Below, one piece after another: positions 1 through 4,959 of a stretch of 5,487 nt of DNA. The notes under the pieces are model-generated. The model was not told the DNA's origin. It ran no database searches and was given only the letters and a program-made list of their open reading frames with translations. How positions within the stretch are numbered: the stretch's first letter is position 1; every line of letters starts with the position of its first letter. Both the position numbers and the translations under genes were made by a program. The stretch is from NCBI GenBank assembly GCA_001873675.1, contig MNZP01000199.1:1-5487 (forward strand), read 5' to 3'. This DNA comes from Syntrophaceae bacterium CG2_30_49_12 (GTDB taxonomy: Bacteria; Desulfobacterota; Syntrophia; Syntrophales; CG2-30-49-12).

Positions 1-172
1 GCATAAAGATTGTGCCATGATTCTCGGAAAACCTGTGATTGCATGTCCTGCAACGAAGCAAACGGGTCTTGTTTTTGCCGTACCGTGTACTGGTGGTAAT
101 GTTTCCTTCCCCCCTGATTTCATAGTTTAAACATTTTGGGTTCGGGCAAAAATGATCACTGAGATCGGCCAT
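1..172 (-). CDS. IS1/InsA-like zinc-ribbon transposase, N-terminal part (runs off left edge)
   Basis: The start is the ATG at 172-170 (complement), preceded by AGGAGG with a 5-base spacer; the frame stays open to the window edge, giving 57 visible residues. It shows a four-cysteine zinc ribbon: CPNPKC (Cys9, Cys14) followed by CRTC (Cys41, Cys44), with the sequence YGKNKTRLLRC between them and RFSENHGT after. This pattern is typical of the N-terminal zinc finger of InsA/IS1-like transposases, where it precedes a helix-turn-helix; the catalytic DDE part would lie further left. A matching promoter lies just upstream. Whether the element is complete and active cannot be judged. A non-transposase zinc-ribbon DNA-binding protein is the alternative, but the cysteine spacing and the RFSE..GT motif favour a transposase. 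Confidence 0.75.
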   Translation of the reverse strand, partial: MADLSDHFCPNPKCLNYEIRGEGNITTSTRYGKNKTRLLRCRTCNHRFSENHGTIFM

Positions 173-203
173 GTCATCCTCCTCTCCGTTAAGGGTTTTT
201 GAG

Positions 204-232
204 ATTGTACCCAACAAAAAGGGGGATGGCAA
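204..232 (-). promoter_or_regulatory. Sigma70-type promoter of the transposase gene
   Basis: On the minus strand a -35 box TTGCCA (232-227) and a -10 box TACAAT (209-204) are separated by exactly 17 bases, each matching the consensus at five of six positions. Transcription would begin near position 197, about 25 bases before the transposase ATG, leaving a short leader holding the AGGAGG ribosome binding site. It points away from rplT, so it does not explain rplT expression. Confidence 0.6.
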
Positions 233-252
233 GAAAAATCTAACAATGATTA

Positions 253-265
253 GGTGACACTACCC
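253..265. repeat. Candidate terminal inverted repeat of the insertion sequence
   Basis: GGTGACACTACCC lies between the transposase promoter and the rplT ribosome binding site. It is a near-palindrome, so its direction is ambiguous; read from the right on the minus strand it begins GGGTAGTGTCACC, as expected for an outer IS end. The partner repeat is outside the window, so this is a guess from position and composition. Confidence 0.35.
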
Positions 266-290
266 ATATCTGTAAGGAGACTAAAATAAG

Positions 291-650
291 ATGGCAAGGA
301 TAAAGAGAAGCGTAACTGCCAAGAAGAAGAGAAGAAAGATCTTGAAAATGGCAAAGGGATTTTTCGGCGCCAGGAGTCGGCTGTTGAAAACAGCTACAGA
401 AGCCGTAGATAGAGCCATGAAGTATGCCTATAGAGATAGGAGGACAAGGAAGAGAGGTTTCAGAAAATTGTGGATTGCGCGTATCAACGCCGCTGCCCGT
501 CTTAATGATATATCATACAGCCGGTTGGTTGATGGCATGAAAAAGGCGGGGATGGCGATAGACAGGAAGATACTGGCCGATCTGGCCATTCATGATCCCC
601 AGGCATTTTCAGAGATTATTAACCTTGCCAAAGATAGACCGGCAGCATGA
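291..650 (+). CDS. rplT: 50S ribosomal protein L20
   Basis: Full-length L20 (119 residues; family usually 115-120), an early-assembly protein that binds 23S rRNA in the large subunit. Seen: the basic N-terminal extension starting MARIKRSVTAKKKRRK, the GFFGARSRL segment, the hallmark YAYRDRRTRKRGFRKLWIAR (residues 45-64) followed by INAAAR, and the ending KAGMAIDRKILADLAIHDP. The start is supported by AAGGAG at 274-279. In most bacteria infC-rpmI-rplT form one operon in which L20 represses translation via the upstream leader. Here rpmI is not next to it and an insertion sequence end lies close by, so its promoter and autoregulation site are not visible; no convincing plus-strand promoter was found between 173 and 290. 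The stop overlaps the start of a pheS-like remnant. Confidence 0.97.
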   Translation: MARIKRSVTAKKKRRKILKMAKGFFGARSRLLKTATEAVDRAMKYAYRDRRTRKRGFRKLWIARINAAARLNDISYSRLVDGMKKAGMAIDRKILADLAIHDPQAFSEIINLAKDRPAA

Positions 651-790
651 TGGAAGATCTCGAAGAGCTGCGAATAAAGGCGGAAGTGGAGTTAAGTCTC
701 GCAAAGACACAACCGAAAGGGATAGAGAAGAACTCCTCCGCTGTGAAGGGATCATCCTGCCAGAGACAGGCAAGACGCGTTCTATGGTGA
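647..790 (+). pseudogene. pheS: pheS remnant: start of phenylalanyl-tRNA synthetase alpha subunit
   Basis: An ATG overlapping the rplT stop (ATGA, 647-650) opens a 47-codon frame that ends at TGA 788-790. Its first roughly 21 residues, MMEDLEELRIKAEVELSLAK, resemble the N-terminal coiled-coil arm of PheS (an LEELR..A..EL pattern), and pheS is the gene expected after rplT. After about position 707 the match stops: the LRVKYLGKKG motif that should follow is missing in all frames, and all catalytic parts are absent. Known: PheS is the catalytic alpha chain that charges tRNA-Phe. Inferred: a large deletion removed the rest. The N-terminal arm is weakly conserved, so the call rests as much on position as on sequence. 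Confidence 0.5.
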
Positions 791-875
791 AGAATTGCTT
801 GAAAAAGTTCATATTTTTGATATATATACACAGATCTCGGAGGAGAAGAAAGTCAGCTATCACGTATGGAATTAG
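783..875 (+). pseudogene. pheT: pheT remnant: fragment of the FDX-ACB domain of the beta subunit
   Basis: In the frame ending at TAG 873-875 the sequence reads YGEELLEKVHIFDIY, then TQISEEKKVSYHVWN. This resembles the PheT anticodon-binding (FDX-ACB) segment 'lLE.V.lFDvY.g..i.egKKS.a.r..yr'. The roughly 35 residues that normally follow (the RTLTDEEV part) are missing, and upstream the frame is closed by TGA at 744-746 and TAG at 723-725. No start codon or ribosome binding site precedes it. Normally pheT is about 2.4 kb and directly precedes ihfA in many proteobacteria, which is exactly the place of this fragment. Inferred: the eroded 3' end of a deleted pheT. A chance resemblance is possible because only about 25 residues align. 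Confidence 0.55.
799..826 (+). promoter_or_regulatory. Possible promoter for ihfA inside the pheT remnant
   Basis: TTGAAA (799-804, five of six to the -35 consensus) and TATATA (821-826) are 16 bases apart, and TG at 818-819 gives an extended -10. It lies about 65 bases before the ihfA start in an A/T-rich stretch. Known: in E. coli ihfA has a promoter within the end of pheT. A/T-rich DNA often yields such matches by chance. Confidence 0.35.
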
Positions 876-891
876 TTAGAGGAGGAGAGAG

Positions 892-1167
892 ATGACAAAG
901 ATTGATATCATCCAAAATGTATCTGGTAAATTAGGATTTTCGAAGAAAGATTCTGCAAAAATCGTGGAGTCGGTGTTTGACATTATGAAAGGCTGTCTGG
1001 AGCGAGGTGAAAAGTTAAAGATTTCCGGTTTTGGCAATTTTATTGTTAAGGGGAAAAAGTCACGCCGGGGCAGGAACCCCCAGACGGGTGATGCTATAGA
1101 GATATCTGCTCGAAAAGTGCTGACTTTTAAATCAAGTCAGGTGCTCCGCAGGACGCTGAATGAATAA
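892..1167 (+). CDS. ihfA: Integration host factor, alpha subunit
   Basis: A 91-residue HU/IHF-family DNA-bending protein. Seen: the N-terminal helical body (residues 1-40), the KISGFGNF strand (43-50), and the beta-ribbon arm with GRNPQTG (60-66), whose Pro63 corresponds to the proline that intercalates into DNA, followed by ISARKVLTFK. The start is well set by AGGAGG at 880-885 with a 6-base spacer. IHF is normally an alpha/beta heterodimer that bends specific sites in recombination, replication and sigma54-dependent transcription. The alpha assignment comes mainly from its place after the pheT remnant and before a MerR-type gene; on sequence alone, an HU-like protein is possible. With pheST missing it can no longer rely on the usual pheST-ihfA read-through, although rplT transcripts may reach it. 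Confidence 0.9.
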   Translation: MTKIDIIQNVSGKLGFSKKDSAKIVESVFDIMKGCLERGEKLKISGFGNFIVKGKKSRRGRNPQTGDAIEISARKVLTFKSSQVLRRTLNE

Positions 1168-1318
1168 TGAGAAAGAAATTAATTCCAAACATAAAATTCT
1201 AAATGCCATCCAACCTGAAGTACAAATCATATAATCTAAACTTACGGATATTTGTTTACGATTTCTGGCTACCATTGCAAATTTAGCATTTTAAGGCAAG
1301 CGAGACGCCCGTCCTGCT

Positions 1319-1666
1319 ATGGGATTCTATATGGATATACCGAACAAAGCGTATTTTCGTATCGGGGAGGTCAGCAAGATACTCGGTGTTAAGCCTTATG
1401 TGGTAAGGTACTGGGAATCTGAGTTCAAAACGGTAAAGCCTGTTCGTACAAAGTCCGATCAGCGGCTCTACAGGAAAAAGGACGTCCAGGAACTGGTAAT
1501 TATTAAAAATCTTCTCTATACGGATCATTTCACCATCAGTGGCGCAAAAAAACAATTATTAAAAAAAATGGAAGCCGAAGCAGTATGCACTGATGAAGAT
1601 AGGAATCGGGAACGATTGATAGAAATTAAAAGAGGATTGCAGCAGATCAGAAATATGGTGAGTTGA
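1319..1666 (+). CDS. MerR-family transcriptional regulator, short form
   Basis: A small winged helix-turn-helix protein. Seen: YFRIGEVSKILGVKPYVVRY followed by WESEF forms the helix-turn-helix, and QRLYRKKDVQEL forms the wing and second helix of the MerR DNA-binding domain (about residues 10-75). A charged helical tail to residue 115 is probably the dimer coiled coil. There is no cysteine-rich metal site or ligand-binding domain (a lone Cys near residue 94), so the inducer is unknown. Two starts are possible: ATG 1319 and ATG 1331. Neither has a clear ribosome binding site, but the start at 1331 (MDIPNKAYF) looks more like related proteins, which usually begin a few residues before YF.IGEVS. 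A MerR-like gene after ihfA is a common arrangement in Desulfobacterota; the target is not evident. A 151-base gap separates it from ihfA, and 28 bases from the next gene. Confidence 0.88.
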   Translation: MGFYMDIPNKAYFRIGEVSKILGVKPYVVRYWESEFKTVKPVRTKSDQRLYRKKDVQELVIIKNLLYTDHFTISGAKKQLLKKMEAEAVCTDEDRNRERLIEIKRGLQQIRNMVS

Positions 1667-1694
1667 ACTACAATACTCCCCAAAAACTGAACAA

Positions 1695-2534
1695 ATGGAT
1701 ATTTTAAAGAAAAGCATTACATCAATAATCACGAGGATATTCTCCGCCAGGGATCAGTCCCGTCTGGAGAGAGAGATCCAGTCCATTATTGACGCAGGGG
1801 AGGAAAGTGGACTGATAGATCCCCATTCAGGCGAGATGATCCAGAGTATCCTTGAATTCAGAGACACCGTTGTCAGAGAGGTCATGATTCCAAGGACAGA
1901 AATCGTTGCCATCAGCAGCTCTGCGGCGATTGAAGAGATTCTTGACCTGATCATTAAGTATGGTCATACGAGGATGCCCGTCTACCGCGGCAATGTAGAC
2001 AATATCGTCGGCATCTTGAACGTGAAAGACCTCCTTAAATTCTGGTCAAAGCCGGTAAGGGAAAGCGATATCATCTCCTGCCTCAGAAGTTCCTATTATA
2101 TCCCGGAAACAAAGAACATTCACCTTCTCCTCCATGAGTTAAAACAAAAAAAGTACCACATGGCGATTGTGATTGACGAGTACGGGGGGACATCGGGACT
2201 TGTCACCCTCGAAGATTTAATAGAAGAAATTGTCGGGGAGATTCACGATGAGCACGATATAGAAGAAGGGGGCTTTGTGGAGCTTACCGATGGTTACACT
2301 CTCGTTGACGGCAGAATGGAGATTGAGAAAATTGAAGATTACTTTGATATTAAGTTTTTCGAGGGAAAATTTGAGACACTCGGGGGATTAATCCTTTCCG
2401 TGATCAAAAAAATCCCGGTGGCAGGAGAGATTATTTACATAGATAATTTTGAAATGATCATAGAATCGGCGGATGAGCGGAGTATTAAAAAGGTCAAGGT
2501 CCGAAGAGTGAACAGTGAACAGGGGATTCAGTAA
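1695..2534 (+). CDS. CBS-pair CorC/YbeX-like protein (HlyC/CorC family)
   Basis: A 279-residue soluble protein. Domain order: an N-terminal linker (1-60); CBS domain 1, opening with VREVMIPRTEI (60-70) and containing GHTRMPVYRG; CBS domain 2 (about 125-184) with the hallmark VIDEYGGTSGLVTLEDLIEE (159-178) and IVGEI after it; and a C-terminal CorC_HlyC/transporter-associated domain (about 195-272) with TLGGLIL. The DUF21 membrane domain of the larger family members is absent, so it is the short CorC/YbeX type. Known: these are linked to Mg2+/Co2+ efflux, and in E. coli ybeX lies directly upstream of lnt, as here. CBS pairs usually bind adenine nucleotides. The ribosome binding site is weak. 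The 3' end overlaps lnt by 20 bases, implying coupled translation. The exact role is unproven even in well-studied species. Confidence 0.93.
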   Translation: MDILKKSITSIITRIFSARDQSRLEREIQSIIDAGEESGLIDPHSGEMIQSILEFRDTVVREVMIPRTEIVAISSSAAIEEILDLIIKYGHTRMPVYRGNVDNIVGILNVKDLLKFWSKPVRESDIISCLRSSYYIPETKNIHLLLHELKQKKYHMAIVIDEYGGTSGLVTLEDLIEEIVGEIHDEHDIEEGGFVELTDGYTLVDGRMEIEKIEDYFDIKFFEGKFETLGGLILSVIKKIPVAGEIIYIDNFEMIIESADERSIKKVKVRRVNSEQGIQ

Positions 2535-4074
2535 AAATACGCTCTTTTTAGCTCTTGCCTCCGGGTTCCTCATTTTTCTCTCCTTTCCCAAGTTTGGAAC
2601 GGGGATACTGGCCTGGGTTTCCCTTGTCCCCCTTTTATATGCCCTAAAAGGGAAGCGCATCAAAGACGGACTGGCTATCGGTTTTATTGCCGGTCTTGTG
2701 TCCTATATCGGCATCATCTACTGGGTTACATTCGTTGTAGTGCACTATGGTTACCTGCCCTATTATGTGGGCATTTCCGCCATGCTGCTCCTGGCAGCCT
2801 ACCTCAGTGTTTATATAGCCCTTTTTGCCGCTGGCATCATTTACTTTAAAGAAAGGGGTATTCCCCAGATTCTGGCGGCGCCTCTTTTATGGACCTGCCT
2901 CGAATACGGCAGGTCTCATCTGCTTACCGGTTTTCCCTGGGAGAATCTGGCTTACTCACAATACTTATGGAAACCCATGATCCAGGTGGCTGACATAACC
3001 GGCATCTATGGGATTACCTTTCTCATCGTTTTGGTCAATGTTGTTTTTTATGACTTGTTATCATATCGGCGGTCGGCAATCGGCGGTCGGCAATCGGGAA
3101 AGCGCCTGCTCATGGAAGTTACGGCAGGATGTACTCTGGTCTTAATCTGCTATTTCTATGGCATCTTGCGCATCGAGGAGATCAGGAGGGCTCTCCGGGG
3201 AGCAGAAGCAATGGGGGTTGTCCTTGTTCAGGGGAATATTGATCAGAGTATTAAATGGAATCCCCGGTATCAGGAGGAAACTTTAAACATCTATAAATTA
3301 CTCTCCCTTCAGATGTCGCCATCAAGATCAGGGGCAGGGGCAGGCTTGACCGTCTGGCCGGAGACTGCCATGCCCTTTTATTTTCAAGATATGGACGATT
3401 TACATAGAAAAGTGACGGATATTGCAAAGGTATCCGCGGACAGGCTGCTGTTCGGAAGCCCCGGTTATCTGGGGAAGGAGGACAATCTATCCCTTTTCAA
3501 CAGCGCTTTTCTCCTTTCGCCGGAGGGAAAGGTCCTCGGACGCTACGATAAGGTTCATCTGGTACCCTTCGGCGAGTACGTGCCCTTGAGGAAAATTTTT
3601 CCTTTTATCGGCAAATTGGTGGTGGGTGTAGGAGACTTCAGCTCCGGCAAGGGATTTTACCCCCTATCAATGAATAGTCATAAACTGGGCATACTGATAT
3701 GTTACGAGGGGATACTTCCCGAGGTAAGCCGGGCATATAAGAAGAGAGGGGCAGACCTGCTTGTAAATATAACCAATGATGCCTGGTTTGGCAGGACATC
3801 AGCCCCCTTTCAACATTTATCCATGACGGCGCTCAGGGCGGTGGAAACTCGCCTTTATGTTGTCAGGGCTGCAAATACGGGAATCAGCGCTATTATTGAT
3901 CCCACGGGAGAGTTTATCTCTCAAACAGGATTGTTTGAAAGATCAGCCCTGCGGGGAACAGTTAAATTTATTGACAAACAGACATTTTATACAATATACG
4001 GAGACGTCTTCATCTATACTTGCCTGACCTTTCTGCTGGTAATTTTTCTGCTTTCATTGAAGAGAAGGAGATAG
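2515..4074 (+). CDS. lnt: Apolipoprotein N-acyltransferase
   Basis: A 519-residue inner-membrane enzyme that adds the third acyl chain to the N-terminal cysteine of lipoproteins, the last maturation step before Lol sorting. Seen: an N-terminal membrane part (about residues 8-217, roughly six to seven hydrophobic segments, with LLWTCLEYGRSHLLTGFPW at 124-142), then a nitrilase-type domain from VVLVQGNID (235-243), and a final membrane helix (about 497-515) with an RRR tail. The catalytic triad is intact: Glu283 in WPETAMPF, Lys346 in RYDKVHLVPFGEY, and Cys396 in GILICYEG; Glu354 and Glu398 are also kept. The start is GTG 2515, inside the corC-like gene, preceded by GAAGAG. A 7-base tandem repeat encodes part of the loop at residues 184-195. 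In relatives prfB or lysS often follows; here an accessory cassette does. Confidence 0.96.
   Translation: MNRGFSKNTLFLALASGFLIFLSFPKFGTGILAWVSLVPLLYALKGKRIKDGLAIGFIAGLVSYIGIIYWVTFVVVHYGYLPYYVGISAMLLLAAYLSVYIALFAAGIIYFKERGIPQILAAPLLWTCLEYGRSHLLTGFPWENLAYSQYLWKPMIQVADITGIYGITFLIVLVNVVFYDLLSYRRSAIGGRQSGKRLLMEVTAGCTLVLICYFYGILRIEEIRRALRGAEAMGVVLVQGNIDQSIKWNPRYQEETLNIYKLLSLQMSPSRSGAGAGLTVWPETAMPFYFQDMDDLHRKVTDIAKVSADRLLFGSPGYLGKEDNLSLFNSAFLLSPEGKVLGRYDKVHLVPFGEYVPLRKIFPFIGKLVVGVGDFSSGKGFYPLSMNSHKLGILICYEGILPEVSRAYKKRGADLLVNITNDAWFGRTSAPFQHLSMTALRAVETRLYVVRAANTGISAIIDPTGEFISQTGLFERSALRGTVKFIDKQTFYTIYGDVFIYTCLTFLLVIFLLSLKRRR
3065..3099 (+). repeat. Tandem 7-base repeat (RTCGGCR, about five units) inside lnt
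   Basis: Units ATCGGCG, GTCGGCA, ATCGGCG, GTCGGCA and a degenerate ATCGGGA follow one another without spacers, giving a perfect 14-base duplication plus a partial copy. It encodes YRRSAIGGRQSG in the loop between the N-terminal membrane helices and the next hydrophobic segment (around 200-217), where length changes should be tolerated. Because 7 is not a multiple of 3, gain or loss of one unit would shift the lnt frame; three units would keep it. Confidence 0.8.
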
Positions 4075-4075
4075 G

Positions 4076-4097
4076 TATCCGTCGGCTTATACGGATA
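4076..4097 (+). other. Hairpin after lnt (TATCCGT / ACGGATA)
   Basis: A perfect 7-base inverted repeat with an 8-base loop starts two bases after the lnt stop. No T-run follows (TCTCCCTTAAG), so it is not a classic intrinsic terminator. It may stabilise the 3' end of the lnt mRNA, mark the border between the housekeeping block and the accessory cassette, or be accidental. Confidence 0.4.
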
Positions 4098-4145
4098 TCT
4101 CCCTTAAGAGAATAGAAAATTTCTAAGATCATGGGGAGGGGAAAG

Positions 4146-4616
4146 ATGGCAACAGGTGTTAACTATTACCGCTTAAGGGAAGTAAGGCGAGCGGGTAAAA
4201 GGGATGGGAGAAATTGGAAATGGAAATTTGTGCCCCTCTCATGGCCTCCCTGGGAGATTAAAGAGCCAGATCCTCCGGTAGATCAAAAGGAGCCTTCACA
4301 ATACGAAGCTAACCTCATTTCATTCGCCCATGCAAATCTTGAACGGATTGGAAAGGGGTGGTCTCAAGAGGATGAGAGATTGACAGCGGAGTACTGCAAC
4401 GCTAAAGGCAATAAGGAAAACTTAGAAAAAGAAAAAGGACTTGCAGATGAAGAGATTAAAGATGCAGTAGACCGGTTTGAAGAAGCGAGGGAAAGATTTC
4501 TTGCCTTCCCTCCACGATGGGTGCCTCTATGGTTATATTGGTCAATTTTTATTGTCATAAGTCTTGCAGAAGGCTTTTTCAATCTCAGAAGCAAGAAAGG
4601 ATCCGGAGGGGTATAG
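4146..4616 (+). CDS. Unknown coiled-coil membrane protein, N-terminal part (probably frameshifted)
   Basis: I do not recognise this family. The ATG at 4146 is chosen over ATG 4131 because a strong GGGGAGGGG (4133-4141) sits 4 bases before it and would otherwise be coding. Visible in the 156 residues: a basic, Trp-rich N-terminus (NWKWKFVPLSWPPWE, 23-37), a Pro-rich turn (EPDPPVDQKEP), a long charged helix likely to form a coiled coil (about 55-110), and one clear membrane segment (about 116-136, WVPLWLYWSIFIVISLAEGF). After the membrane segment the frame gives only RSKKGSGGV and a stop, while the next frame opens immediately and continues with a second coiled coil. This strongly suggests a one-base shift at the T5 run 4575-4579. 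Removing one T would join both parts into a protein of about 270 residues. The N-terminus is probably cytoplasmic, given its positive charge. Confidence 0.6.
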   Translation: MATGVNYYRLREVRRAGKRDGRNWKWKFVPLSWPPWEIKEPDPPVDQKEPSQYEANLISFAHANLERIGKGWSQEDERLTAEYCNAKGNKENLEKEKGLADEEIKDAVDRFEEARERFLAFPPRWVPLWLYWSIFIVISLAEGFFNLRSKKGSGGV

Positions 4617-4959
4617 GAAGGCTGAAAATGAATACGAGGGGGCCGAGGAAGCCCTGGAAAAGGCAGGTGGAGAGGGAAAAAGAATTGTCAGGGAATTGGC
4701 AGAGGCGGTAGAGAGATTTAATAAGGCTCATTCAGCAAGGGAACACAAATTCGAACAATACACCCATAACGCCCAGGAAGAACGGGATGGTTGGGTAAGT
4801 TATACAAGAACATACAGGCATGCCAATATGAGTGCAAGAAAAGACAAGACATTACCGGAATCATTCAAGATTGACCCTGAAACCCTTATAAAAATTCCCG
4901 ATGTGTTCGAAATCCTTAATTGGGAATGTCCTGACGATAGGGAAGGGGAGGGAAGATGA
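4564..4959 (+). pseudogene. C-terminal part of the same protein in the next frame (coiled coil)
   Basis: The frame opens after TAA 4558-4560, within the 3' end of the previous frame, and runs to TGA 4957-4959. No ATG with a ribosome binding site starts it; the earliest initiator is TTG 4564, so an independent gene is unlikely. Visible: a highly charged Glu/Lys/Ala-rich helix (EARKDPEGYRKAENEYEGAE and onwards, about 80 residues, coiled-coil type) and a compact, less helical tail containing LPESFKIDPETLIKIPDVFE and ILNWECPDD. There is no membrane segment. It overlaps the next gene by 4 bases (ATGA), implying that translation normally reaches this end. I read it as the C-terminus of the 4146 gene, separated by a frameshift that may be real, programmed or a sequencing error. 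An internal deletion removing further membrane helices is another possibility. Confidence 0.55.

Larger units (their letters stand above)
1..265 (-). mobile_element. Partial insertion sequence (IS1/InsA-like), right end near rplT
   Basis: Seen: a minus-strand transposase-like reading frame with its own promoter and ribosome binding site, plus a GGTGACACTACCC motif at 253-265 that could be the element's terminus (read inward on the minus strand it begins GGGTAGTGTCACC). The left part lies outside the window. Known: IS1-type elements begin with a short zinc-ribbon/helix-turn-helix protein, and their ends start with GG followed by T/G-rich bases. Inferred: an element ends about 26 bases before the rplT start and separates rplT from the usual infC-rpmI genes. 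The exact boundary is uncertain because the other terminus and any target duplication cannot be seen. Confidence 0.55.

Noticed and set aside
226..243. ATGGCAAGAAAAATCTAA, resembling the start of rplT
   Set aside because: A five-codon frame only; the likeness to the rplT start is short, and the stretch is better explained as the transposase promoter region.
592..879. 95-codon plus-strand open frame across the rplT end and the rplT-ihfA gap
   Set aside because: It begins inside rplT, has no ribosome binding site, its product is Arg/Lys-rich low-quality sequence, and the better matches (PheS-like, PheT-like) are in the other two frames.
1160..1234. 24-codon open frame (MNNEKEINSKHK...) overlapping the ihfA stop
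   Set aside because: Too short, no ribosome binding site of its own and no recognisable match; most likely chance in A-rich DNA.
1230..1235. Perfect TATAAT between ihfA and the MerR-type gene
   Set aside because: No acceptable -35 box at 16-18 bases upstream and no TG extension. The 1168-1318 gap otherwise shows no tRNA, terminator or clear operator.
1283..1555. Minus-strand 90-codon open frame opposite the MerR-type gene
   Set aside because: Shadow of a well-supported gene; no ribosome binding site or family resemblance.
2388..2663. Minus-strand 91-codon open frame across the corC-lnt junction
   Set aside because: Lies opposite two overlapping conserved genes and has no coding character.
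3330..3344. AGGGGC duplicated in lnt
   Set aside because: Two in-frame copies encoding Gly-Ala repeats in a loop; too short to matter beyond a low-complexity linker.
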